A DNA stretch of 34,852 bases, from NCBI GenBank assembly GCA_016867115.1, contig VGKG01000012.1, positions 1 to 34,852 of the forward strand. The letters are read 5' to 3'. Position numbers and translations under genes: made by a program. The notes beneath the pieces are model-generated. The model had not been told where the DNA came from. It searched no databases and saw only the letters and a list, made by a program, of their open reading frames with translations. Shown here piece after piece: positions 1 to 6,755 of the stretch. Numbering within the stretch: position 1 is the first letter of the stretch; every line of letters starts with the position of its first letter. The DNA comes from Candidatus Omnitrophota bacterium. Lineage in GTDB: Bacteria > Omnitrophota > Gorgyraeia > Gygaellales > Profunditerraquicolaceae.

Positions 1-587
1 AGATAGTAGAGGTCTCCCTTGATGTGCTTGGTCAGGATAAAACTTAAGCCCGCGTAGAAACGGTTGTTATTCACGGCACTCCCCAGCGAGCTGACAAAGA
101 CCTCATCCGCAAAATAGGGGTTGATCTCAAACTTGGTGAACTTCCAGGGGAGCCTGACGGTGAGCATGTTCCGGTACCTGAAGGCATCCGCCTGGTAATT
201 GAAATGCCGGTATTCAAAGCGGAAACGGTTGCTCAGCTTATAGCCGAAGGCGTCCCACTTGAGGATCGCGTTCACATTCGGCTCATTCTCCGTCCTGAAC
301 TTACCCCTCTTTTTCTCGATAACGTGGCGGTAACTTAAGGTAAGATCAAGGTTCTTATTAAAGGCGTAGGCAAAGGCGGTGTCATAGTGCTGATAATACA
401 ACTCATGGCCGTTATTTCCGTAGCGGAACTCCTCTTCTACGACGATCTTTGCCTTACCGTTTATCTTAAACTCCTGGCCTTCGGTGTTCCAGACCTGGAA
501 GTCGTCGTTATCATAGGCATAAAGGCCGTTCGTCACGGCAAGAAGAAGTATCCCTGATACCAGACAGCGGGTTCTTGAGATGGACAT
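1..587 (-). CDS. DUF2490-like outer-membrane beta-barrel protein, 3' end cut by window edge
   Basis: Reading from an ATG at 587 gives 195 codons with no stop before the window edge, so the C-terminus is missing. The product starts with a signal peptide (hydrophobic stretch at about residues 8-23, ending near LYAYD). It continues with alternating polar and aromatic strands typical of a small outer-membrane barrel. The opening FQVWNT, a 'VEEEFRYGNN' strand, a 'YYQHYDTAFAYAF' strand and 'DLTLSYRHVIEKK' resemble the DUF2490 family, whose function is unknown. The start lies 8 bp after the greA stop, so the two genes are probably co-transcribed. The ribosome binding site is weak (GGGAA about 14 nt upstream), which would fit translational coupling. 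The family call is from memory of the pattern, not from a search. Confidence 0.7.
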   Translation of the reverse strand, partial: MSISRTRCLVSGILLLAVTNGLYAYDNDDFQVWNTEGQEFKINGKAKIVVEEEFRYGNNGHELYYQHYDTAFAYAFNKNLDLTLSYRHVIEKKRGKFRTENEPNVNAILKWDAFGYKLSNRFRFEYRHFNYQADAFRYRNMLTVRLPWKFTKFEINPYFADEVFVSSLGSAVNNNRFYAGLSFILTKHIKGDLYY

Positions 588-595
588 AAACTTAA

Positions 596-1069
596 TTATT
601 CCCTGGAGATCTTCAGGATTTTGTATCTTAAGGTCCCAGCGGGTATTTTTATCTGGACTGTTTCGTTTTCCTTGTGGTTAAGCAGGCCCTCTCCGACCGG
701 AGAAGAAATTGAGATCTTGTTCTGATTGTAATCCGCCTCTTCAGCCGAGACCAGGGTGTACTCGAGCTCCTCCCCGGTATCCAGGTCCTTCAGTCTTACG
801 GTAGCGCCGATTAAGACCTCATCCGCTTTGATATCGTGGTCTTCGATGATACGTGCTCCGGCTAACTTCGCCTCAAGTTCGGCAATGCGCTTTTCGTTGT
901 GCGCCTGCGCTTCCTTGGCCGCGTCGTATTCGGCGTTCTCCGAGATGTCTCCGTGCGAGCGCGCCTCGCCCACTGCCCTGGAGAGCTCTCTTCGCTTTAC
1001 CTTCTTTAAATGTTCAAGCTCCTCTACCAGCTTCTGGTGACCTTTTCTGGTCAGATAGATATCTGCCAT
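596..1069 (-). CDS. greA: Transcription elongation factor GreA
   Basis: 157 aa, the normal GreA length. GreA binds in the RNA polymerase secondary channel and stimulates cleavage of backtracked RNA. The N-terminal coiled-coil hairpin spans residues 1-75. Its tip, GDISENAEYDAAKEAQ, carries the acidic pair D41 and E44 at the same positions as in E. coli GreA. The C-terminal FKBP-like domain includes 'VSAEEADYNQNKISISSPVG'. The ATG at 1069 lies 10 bp after the stop of the DUF47 gene, with AGGG just upstream, so greA is probably the third gene of a pit-phoU-greA operon. Nothing appears damaged. Confidence 0.97.
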   Translation of the reverse strand: MADIYLTRKGHQKLVEELEHLKKVKRRELSRAVGEARSHGDISENAEYDAAKEAQAHNEKRIAELEAKLAGARIIEDHDIKADEVLIGATVRLKDLDTGEELEYTLVSAEEADYNQNKISISSPVGEGLLNHKENETVQIKIPAGTLRYKILKISRE

Positions 1070-1079
1070 GGTTTAAGCC

Positions 1080-1748
1080 CTACTTTGACTTGATGGCGAC
1101 TACCTTCACCAGGTCTGCCGCATCTTCGATCTTGTCGGTGACGCCTTCCAGGTACTCTGCCAGCTGGTAGCAGAGGAAGAATACCACCGGCTGCAGTTTC
1201 GCATGGATAAGGCTTTCAATCAGGACCTTCTTGGCGTCATCCGCATCGTGCTCAAAGCGCCCTACATCCTCGCAATCGGCAAGTGCTATCTTCAGGTCGT
1301 TCTTGGCCAGGGCATAGATCCCTTCTTTGAGCTTGGTGATGGAGTTTACGATCAGCTCCGTAGCCGAAGAGATATTCTTCAAGACGCTCTCCGGCAGGTT
1401 ATCCTCGATAAAACCCAGGATCCTGGCTGCGCCGTTAGTCCAGTCAGCGATGCGGTCAAGGGTCTTGACAAAGTGCATCAGGTCTTCCCTGTCCGGCGGC
1501 ACAAGCAGGCTCTCTGAAAGCTTGTCCACCATCTTGGAGCGTAAAATATCCGCCAGGTGCTCGCTCTCGCGCACCCTCTCGATAGCCGCGCTCTTAGCCG
1601 CCAGGTCTTTGCGGATAAAGGCATTCACCGCCTCGGAAAAGTAAGTGACCGTCTTACAGGTCTCCTCTACATGCATCTTGGCATCTTCAAGGATAGACTT
1701 CTCTTCCGCCATGCCTAACCAGCCTAAAATATTCCTGATCTCTTTCAT
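1080..1748 (-). CDS. DUF47 / PhoU-like phosphate transport regulator
   Basis: 222 aa, all-helical, matching the DUF47 (TIGR00153-type) family related to PhoU. These proteins usually sit beside PiT permeases and are thought to modulate phosphate uptake. Visible features are an N-terminal helix with 'EETCKTVTYFSEAVNAFIRKD', repeated ExxAD metal-site patterns ('ESEHLADILR', 'FEHDADDAKK', 'IEDAADLVK') and 'LDRIADWTNGAARIL'. It starts one base after the stop of the permease gene. Its ribosome binding site GGGAGG lies within the last codons of that gene, so translation is coupled. A role in phosphate uptake control is inferred from family and neighbour. Confidence 0.9.
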   Translation of the reverse strand: MKEIRNILGWLGMAEEKSILEDAKMHVEETCKTVTYFSEAVNAFIRKDLAAKSAAIERVRESEHLADILRSKMVDKLSESLLVPPDREDLMHFVKTLDRIADWTNGAARILGFIEDNLPESVLKNISSATELIVNSITKLKEGIYALAKNDLKIALADCEDVGRFEHDADDAKKVLIESLIHAKLQPVVFFLCYQLAEYLEGVTDKIEDAADLVKVVAIKSK

Positions 1749-1749
1749 C

Positions 1750-2736
1750 CTAACCTCCCGTTTTTAAAAAGAAAATCATTAGCTTTAACATAATAAAACT
1801 GATTATTCCTGAGATAAGGGGCGTGAGCAGCCAGCAGATGACGATCTCGCGCATGATCTTCAGATTCACCACGCGCACCCCCCTGACCAGGCCCACCCCG
1901 AAGATCGCTCCGACGATAGAGTGGCTGGTCGAGACGGGGATCCCCAGGATCGTATAAAAATGCACGTTTATGGCGCTGGCCAGCTGCGCGGAAAAGGCCA
2001 TGATCGGCAACAGATTCGTGATCTCCGAACCGATGGTCTGGATCACTTTGTAACCCCAGGTGATGATCCCGAGGATTATTGCTAATCCTCCCAAAAGGAT
2101 CCCGTCCCTCACTGAAATCACCCCTGTGCCGGCGATGACGCCCACGGCATTAGCCACGTCATTAGCGCCCCAGGTATAAGCCACATAACAGCCGCTAAGG
2201 ATGATCAGGCTGCTTAAGATGAACCTTACGAACTTACGCGGCATGAACCGGTAGAAAATACTCTTAAAGATGCGGTAAAAAATGTAGCCTAAGAGTGCCG
2301 CGCCCAGAGGCGTAAAGACCCAACAGATAAATATATCGAGGAGTTTCTTCCAGACGATGGGCGCATGCACAGCAAGACCCGCACCCGCGACCGCGCCGAC
2401 AATAGAGTGGCTGGTTGAGATGGGCATCTTCCAGTAAGTGGCCAGGACCACCCAGGCGCAGGCGCTAAAGGCAGCCACCAGCGCCACATAAAAAGAAAGA
2501 TCCCGGCCTAATTTATCCAGCGGCACGATCCCCTTGCCGATAGTCTTAATGACGTATGAACCTTGCAGGAAGGCGCCTAAAAAGCCGAAGATGACGATCA
2601 GGATGATCGCCTGGCGGAGGGTGAGCACGCGCGAGCCTACTGCCGTACCCAGAGAGTTGGCTGCGTCATTTGCGCCGATGGACCAGCCTACGGCAATACC
2701 CATGAGCAAGGTAAGAGATGCTATTAGTAGGAACAT
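1750..2736 (-). CDS. pit: PiT family inorganic phosphate permease
   Basis: 328 aa integral membrane protein with about ten hydrophobic segments. It shows the internal duplication that defines the PiT (PHO-4) family. Signature one is GANDAANS at residues 21-28 and GANDVANA at 190-197. Signature two is PISTSHSIVGA at 105-115 and PVSTSHSIVGA at 267-277. Such proteins carry phosphate or metal-phosphate complexes by cation symport across the inner membrane. A DUF47 regulator follows one base later, the usual pairing. A promoter overlaps the end of the preceding gene. The ATG at 2736 lacks a clear Shine-Dalgarno sequence. Whether the substrate is phosphate or sulfate cannot be decided from sequence alone, but phosphate is usual for the DUF47-linked type. 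Confidence 0.95.
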   Translation of the reverse strand: MFLLIASLTLLMGIAVGWSIGANDAANSLGTAVGSRVLTLRQAIILIVIFGFLGAFLQGSYVIKTIGKGIVPLDKLGRDLSFYVALVAAFSACAWVVLATYWKMPISTSHSIVGAVAGAGLAVHAPIVWKKLLDIFICWVFTPLGAALLGYIFYRIFKSIFYRFMPRKFVRFILSSLIILSGCYVAYTWGANDVANAVGVIAGTGVISVRDGILLGGLAIILGIITWGYKVIQTIGSEITNLLPIMAFSAQLASAINVHFYTILGIPVSTSHSIVGAIFGVGLVRGVRVVNLKIMREIVICWLLTPLISGIISFIMLKLMIFFLKTGG

Positions 2737-2769
2737 TTATTTAGTTGGGGGTTGGCGGGAAACCAGAAG

Positions 2770-2798
2770 ATTAGACCATAAAAAAAGCCCCTTGTCAA
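2770..2798 (-). promoter_or_regulatory. Promoter for pit-phoU-greA operon
   Basis: On the minus strand TTGACA (2793-2798) is followed after 17 bp by TCTAAT (2770-2775), a perfect -35 with a five-of-six -10. The TGA stop of the upstream iron-sulfur gene (2795-2797) lies inside the -35 hexamer. This suggests the phosphate operon starts here rather than by read-through alone. Confidence 0.65.
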
Positions 2799-3472
2799 AC
2801 CTTATTGCGGCCCCTGCAGGCCTTAACGCAGACCCCGCAGACATACTGGTCGGCTAATCTCTGTTTCTGGAATTCTTTGAGCTTTGCGAAACAGGCCTGA
2901 AAATCGTATTCTTCTTTTCTCTCTTTGATCGCGCCGGCAGGGCACATCCTGATGCAGAGACGGCATTTGCCGCAATCGTCCTTTACCTGCTTATCCGTCT
3001 TAAGCGGCATATCGGTGAGGACCGTCGCCAGGCGAAACTGCGCGCCCAGGTCCCTGTTCACCAGAAGATTGCTCCTGCCTACCCAGCCCAGGCCCGCCAG
3101 GGAGGCGAGCTTGCGGTGCGAAAGATGCCCCCTCTGTTTCTCCCAGTCAAGGATCTGCGAGGCAGGGACAGGCAGGGCCAGGAACCCGATTTTTTGGATA
3201 TAATTAGAGACTTTCAGGGCTATCTGATCCAGCAGGTTATTCAGTGTCCGGTAGTGGTGGAAATAGAGGCGGGTAGGGGAATCTGATATCTCATTAAGGA
3301 TGCTTGCGGATAATCTGACGCCGAGGCAGATGGCATAATCTAATTTTTGCGTCACTCCCGGCGAGAGAACAAAGTCTTTTTTTACCTTGCGGATGTCCGC
3401 GACGCCAAAAAGGTCCGCCCCCTGCTCCAGGGCGAAATTTTTTAGCTGCGTGTAATCTTTATTTTTATCCAT
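2795..3472 (-). CDS. QueG-related 4Fe-4S protein, short form
   Basis: 225 aa. The C-terminal half carries eight cysteines in the order found in epoxyqueuosine reductase: C167-x2-C170-x2-C173-x3-C177-P and C194, then C212-x2-C215-x3-C219. These should hold two 4Fe-4S clusters. The core motif LAGLGWVGRSNLL (residues 125-137) and 'RLATVLTDMPL' also match the QueG family. It is much shorter than true QueG (roughly 300-380 aa) and ends right after the last cluster, so I call it a QueG-like paralogue rather than queG. Its ATG overlaps the last 8 bases of mnmG, so the two are translationally coupled; both relate to tRNA wobble-position chemistry if the QueG analogy holds. The substrate is unknown. 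Confidence 0.8.
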   Translation of the reverse strand: MDKNKDYTQLKNFALEQGADLFGVADIRKVKKDFVLSPGVTQKLDYAICLGVRLSASILNEISDSPTRLYFHHYRTLNNLLDQIALKVSNYIQKIGFLALPVPASQILDWEKQRGHLSHRKLASLAGLGWVGRSNLLVNRDLGAQFRLATVLTDMPLKTDKQVKDDCGKCRLCIRMCPAGAIKERKEEYDFQACFAKLKEFQKQRLADQYVCGVCVKACRGRNKV

Positions 3473-5324
3473 CTAAATTTTTTAGGTATACCATCAAAAG
3501 CGAGACCGCAGCCGGGGTCACCCCGGAGATACGCGATGCCTGGCCCAGATTAAGGGGCCGGAATTTCTTTAGCTTCTCCCTGATCTCGCGGGAAAGACAG
3601 GCGATGCCGTCGTAATCCAGCTCTTCCGGCAGCCTGATCTTCTCAAGGTTCTTGAACCTTTCCACATCCCGCAATTGGCGCCGGATGAATCCTGAATATT
3701 TTACCTCTATTTCGCACTCGCGCAAAGCGGAATCCGTAAGATCCATTTCCAGATGATCCAGGTTTTTTAAGTCTTTTACGCTGACCTGCGGCCGTTTAAG
3801 GATCTCTTCTAGTGTAGCTGGCCTTTTTATGGCAGCCGTACCCATTGCCTCCAGGCGTAAATTGACTTCGGCAGACGGCTTTATGCGCGTAGCCTTAAAG
3901 ATCCCGATCCCGCGCTTTATCGCTTCTTCCTTCCTCTTTGTATTTTCATACTCCTCTTTAGTGACCAGCCCCAGGTCAAAACCGTATTTTCTTAAGCGCA
4001 GGTCCGCATTATCTTCACGCAGGATCAGGCGGTACTCTACGCGCGAGGTAAACATCCGGTAGGGCTCGTCAGTGCCTTTGGTGGTCAGGTCATCGATCAG
4101 GACGCCGGTATAACTTGAGGCGCGGTCAAGTATAAAGGGTTCTTTTGATTTTACGCGCAGGGCCGCATTGATCCCGGCGATGAGGCCCTGGGCTGCCGCC
4201 TCTTCATAACCGGTAGTGCCGTTAATTTGACCGGCAAAATAGAGGTTACGGACAGACTTTGCCTCAAGCGTGGGACGGATCTGGGTGGGTTCGACTACAG
4301 TGTGCTCGATCCCGTAACCGAAACGTATGACCTTAGCCTTTTCCAGGCCTTCAATGGAATGGATCAGATCCAGCTGCACATCTTCGGGCAGGCTCGTCGA
4401 TAAACCGTTAGGATAGACCAGGTCCGTATCCAGGCCCTGCGGCTCAAGGAAGATCTGGTGCCGCTCTCTATCCGCAAACTTGACCACCTTATCCTCGATA
4501 GACGGGCAATACCGCACGCCCTGCGCCTTGATTATGCCGGCATAAAGCGGAGATTTATCCAGGTTGTCGCGGATGATCCTGTGCGTATCGTTATTTGTAT
4601 AGGTGATATGGCAGGGGACCTGTTCCCGCTTTATTTCCTGCGTAGAGAATGAGAACGGCACCGGCACTTCGTCTCCGTTTTGTACGGTTAGCTTTGAAAA
4701 ATCTATGGTATTTTTATCCAGGCGGCTGCAGGTGCCGGTCTTAAACCTCAAAAGATTAAACCCGATCCTCCTTAAATCAGCGGTCAGATCATTCGCAGCC
4801 GGCTCATTGATGCGGCCTCCGGAATAGTGCTTCAGGCCGACATGGATCAGGCCTTCAAGGAAAGTCCCGGCAGAGATCACCACGCATTTAGCGGTTATTT
4901 CTTCTCCTGTTGCGGTGACTACGCCATAAGCCTCGGCCTTTTTCACCAGTAATTTCTTTACTTCCGCCTGTTTAACGGCGAGGTTCTCCTGACGGCTCAC
5001 CAGCTCGCTCATATAACGGTTATATCTATCCATGTCGATCTGAGCGCGCGAAGAGTGGACCGCAGCGCCTTTTGAGGCATTAAGGATGCGGAATTGTATG
5101 GCGCAGGCGTCAGCAGCCTTACCCATGGCTCCGCCCAGGGCATCGATCTCTTTCACTAATTGGCCCTTGCCCACCCCTCCGATCGCCGGATTGCAGCTCA
5201 TCAGGCCGATAGAAGCGGCATCAAGGGTCAGCATAAGCACCCGGCAACCCATGCGGCTTGCCGCAAAGGCAGCCTCAATAGCGGCATGCCCCGCACCGAT
5301 TATGATTACGTCGTAGTTTGACAT
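3465..5324 (-). CDS. mnmG: tRNA uridine 5-carboxymethylaminomethyl modification enzyme MnmG (GidA)
   Basis: 619 aa from the ATG at 5324. A TTG four codons upstream is possible but less likely, because MSNYDVIIIGAGHAA is the usual MnmG start. MnmG works with MnmE to modify U34 of several tRNAs, using FAD. The FAD site GAGHAA lies at residues 10-15. SCNPAIGGVGKG follows with C44, and a second conserved cysteine sits in YCPSIEDKV. 'GTFLEGLIHVG', 'GQINGTTGYEEAAAQG' and 'TSRVEYRLILREDNAD' are all canonical. The C-terminal helical MnmE/tRNA-binding domain is complete. The gene is preceded by a 92-bp spacer made of degenerate TTGG/CCAA repeats and followed, with an 8-bp overlap, by the QueG-like gene. 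Confidence 0.97.
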   Translation of the reverse strand: MSNYDVIIIGAGHAAIEAAFAASRMGCRVLMLTLDAASIGLMSCNPAIGGVGKGQLVKEIDALGGAMGKAADACAIQFRILNASKGAAVHSSRAQIDMDRYNRYMSELVSRQENLAVKQAEVKKLLVKKAEAYGVVTATGEEITAKCVVISAGTFLEGLIHVGLKHYSGGRINEPAANDLTADLRRIGFNLLRFKTGTCSRLDKNTIDFSKLTVQNGDEVPVPFSFSTQEIKREQVPCHITYTNNDTHRIIRDNLDKSPLYAGIIKAQGVRYCPSIEDKVVKFADRERHQIFLEPQGLDTDLVYPNGLSTSLPEDVQLDLIHSIEGLEKAKVIRFGYGIEHTVVEPTQIRPTLEAKSVRNLYFAGQINGTTGYEEAAAQGLIAGINAALRVKSKEPFILDRASSYTGVLIDDLTTKGTDEPYRMFTSRVEYRLILREDNADLRLRKYGFDLGLVTKEEYENTKRKEEAIKRGIGIFKATRIKPSAEVNLRLEAMGTAAIKRPATLEEILKRPQVSVKDLKNLDHLEMDLTDSALRECEIEVKYSGFIRRQLRDVERFKNLEKIRLPEELDYDGIACLSREIREKLKKFRPLNLGQASRISGVTPAAVSLLMVYLKNLDG

Positions 5325-5329
5325 ATTAA

Positions 5330-5403
5330 TTTCCAATGGCCGATTTCCAACTGGAAATTGGGTAATTGGCCATTCATTGGGATTTGGTCATTGGTAATTG
5401 GGA
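5330..5403. repeat. Degenerate TTGG/ATTGG simple repeat with inverted copies
   Basis: The spacer between apgM and mnmG consists of repeated attgg/ccaat units. It also holds a perfect 7-bp inverted repeat ATTTCCA-ac-TGGAAAT (5343-5358) and a wider aatggcc/ggccatt pair. It looks like slippage-generated intergenic filler rather than a gene or operator. Similar-looking filler occurs at 6722-6751 and, in coding sequence, at 34507-34543. Confidence 0.6.
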
Positions 5404-5410
5404 TTAAACT

Positions 5411-5439
5411 ATTATACTATTCTTTGGCGGATTTAACAA
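5411..5439 (-). promoter_or_regulatory. Possible mnmG promoter
   Basis: On the minus strand TTGTTA (5434-5439) and a perfect TATAAT (5411-5416) are separated by 17 bp. They straddle the apgM stop codon. The start of mnmG is about 85 bp downstream. Confidence 0.45.
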
Positions 5440-6700
5440 GGAGGGGCATGATCTCGACGCCTTTGATCGCGCCGATGGAGCCGTGAGTAGCTGCCTTTTC
5501 GGAGAAACTGAGGGAGCCGTCGGACTTAATGTTTCCGCCGGAAATCAACAGCGGCACCGGGTCTGCGGTGTGCGCCTTGACCTTGCAGGCGGTAGAGTGG
5601 TCTGCGGTCACCGCGATCACGGTGTTCTGGATATCGAGGCTAGGAAGGAGTGCTCCGAAGAAATACTTATCTATGGCTTCGATGATCTCTTTCTTGAGCA
5701 TAAAGTTTCCGTCGTGCGCCGGTTCATCCGGGCCCTTGATGTGGATATAAATGCCGTCATAGGTCTTACATGATTCGATGGCAAGCTTGGCCCAGACCGG
5801 ATAATCCACATCCAGATGCCCTGAACTCTGAGGGACATCGATAATATCTATGCCGGTAAGAAGCGCGATCCCTTTTTCTACGGGCATCTGCACAAAGGAA
5901 CCGAACTTTAAGCGGTATAGCTCGCTTAACGGAGGGAACTTCGGTAAGTGGTCACCGGCATCGCGCGATAAGATGATATTGCCCGGCATCTTGCCTTCAG
6001 CGACCCTTTTCTTATTCACTGCCGCTTCACTAAGCGCCTTGTGAGATTTCTGGGTGAACTCATTCAGCAGCTTTGCCGCCTCCTGCGCCTCCGCAGTCTT
6101 CTCATATCCCGGCATGGGCATAGATTCGGCGACAAAGTTCTCGAATGTCTCCTTGGCTACTCCGAAAACCCCTTCCCGGTCATAGGCAGGGTCGGTGTTA
6201 GTGATCCACCCGGAGAGCTTTGAACGGATACCCCTGATCACCAGCACTCCGCGGTGGCCGATGGTATTCTTAAACTCAAAAGTGGCGCCCGACAAAGTGA
6301 CCTTGGAGTTTATCTCTTTGGCCAGGGCAGTCGCCTCATCGGTAGAAAGGTTCCTGCCCACCCGGCGGTCTTTGATGGTCCTTCCGTCCGCGTCAACCGT
6401 GGCAAAGTTCACCCGGAAAGCCACATCCCCGTCATCCACGCTTAAGCCCTCGGCAAAAGACTCTAACGGCCCGCGGCCGGTGTAATACTTGTGCGCGTCA
6501 TAACCCAGGAGGCTGATCACCGCGATATCCGATTCCGGAGCGATCCCCTTGGCCACAGGATAGACCTGGCCGGTCTCACCCTTTTGGGCGAGCCGGTCCA
6601 TATTCGGGGTCAATGCCGCCTCAAGCGGGGTCTTATCTCCCAGCTCCTTGATCGGCAGGTCGCCGAGACCATCTAAAACTATGTAAAGTATTTTCTTCAT
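5417..6700 (-). CDS. apgM: Cofactor-independent phosphoglycerate mutase, archaeal type (ApgM)
   Basis: 427 aa member of the alkaline phosphatase superfamily. It interconverts 3- and 2-phosphoglycerate in glycolysis without 2,3-bisphosphoglycerate. Metal and catalytic residues are visible: D10 in VLDGLGD, the phosphoserine candidate S57 in APESDIAV, 'GPLESFAEG', 'IHIKGPDEPAHDGN' and the C-terminal TADHST. This is the short archaeal-type enzyme, not the ~510 aa GpmI. The ATG at 6700 has only a weak GAG ribosome binding site, and the gene lies 55 bp downstream of nrdJ. It is separated from nrdJ by short GTCAC repeats. Confidence 0.95.
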   Translation of the reverse strand: MKKILYIVLDGLGDLPIKELGDKTPLEAALTPNMDRLAQKGETGQVYPVAKGIAPESDIAVISLLGYDAHKYYTGRGPLESFAEGLSVDDGDVAFRVNFATVDADGRTIKDRRVGRNLSTDEATALAKEINSKVTLSGATFEFKNTIGHRGVLVIRGIRSKLSGWITNTDPAYDREGVFGVAKETFENFVAESMPMPGYEKTAEAQEAAKLLNEFTQKSHKALSEAAVNKKRVAEGKMPGNIILSRDAGDHLPKFPPLSELYRLKFGSFVQMPVEKGIALLTGIDIIDVPQSSGHLDVDYPVWAKLAIESCKTYDGIYIHIKGPDEPAHDGNFMLKKEIIEAIDKYFFGALLPSLDIQNTVIAVTADHSTACKVKAHTADPVPLLISGGNIKSDGSLSFSEKAATHGSIGAIKGVEIMPLLVKSAKE

Positions 6701-6721
6701 TTTACTCTAAAAGCTTTAACT

Positions 6722-6751
6722 TGTGACGTGGTGACTTTGTGACTTGGTGAC
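6722..6751. repeat. Short tandem GTGAC/GTCAC repeat
   Basis: The nrdJ-apgM spacer contains four GTGAC units about 8-10 bp apart on the plus strand. I see no gene, promoter or terminator in it. Confidence 0.55.
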
Positions 6752-6755
6752 GCTA

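Noticed and set aside
2795-3472. Calling the iron-sulfur gene queG
   Set aside because: The protein is much shorter than characterised QueG and ends right after the second cluster motif.
5325-5336. TTG start for mnmG at 5336
   Set aside because: The ATG at 5324 gives the standard MnmG N-terminus; the TTG adds only four residues coded by repeat DNA.
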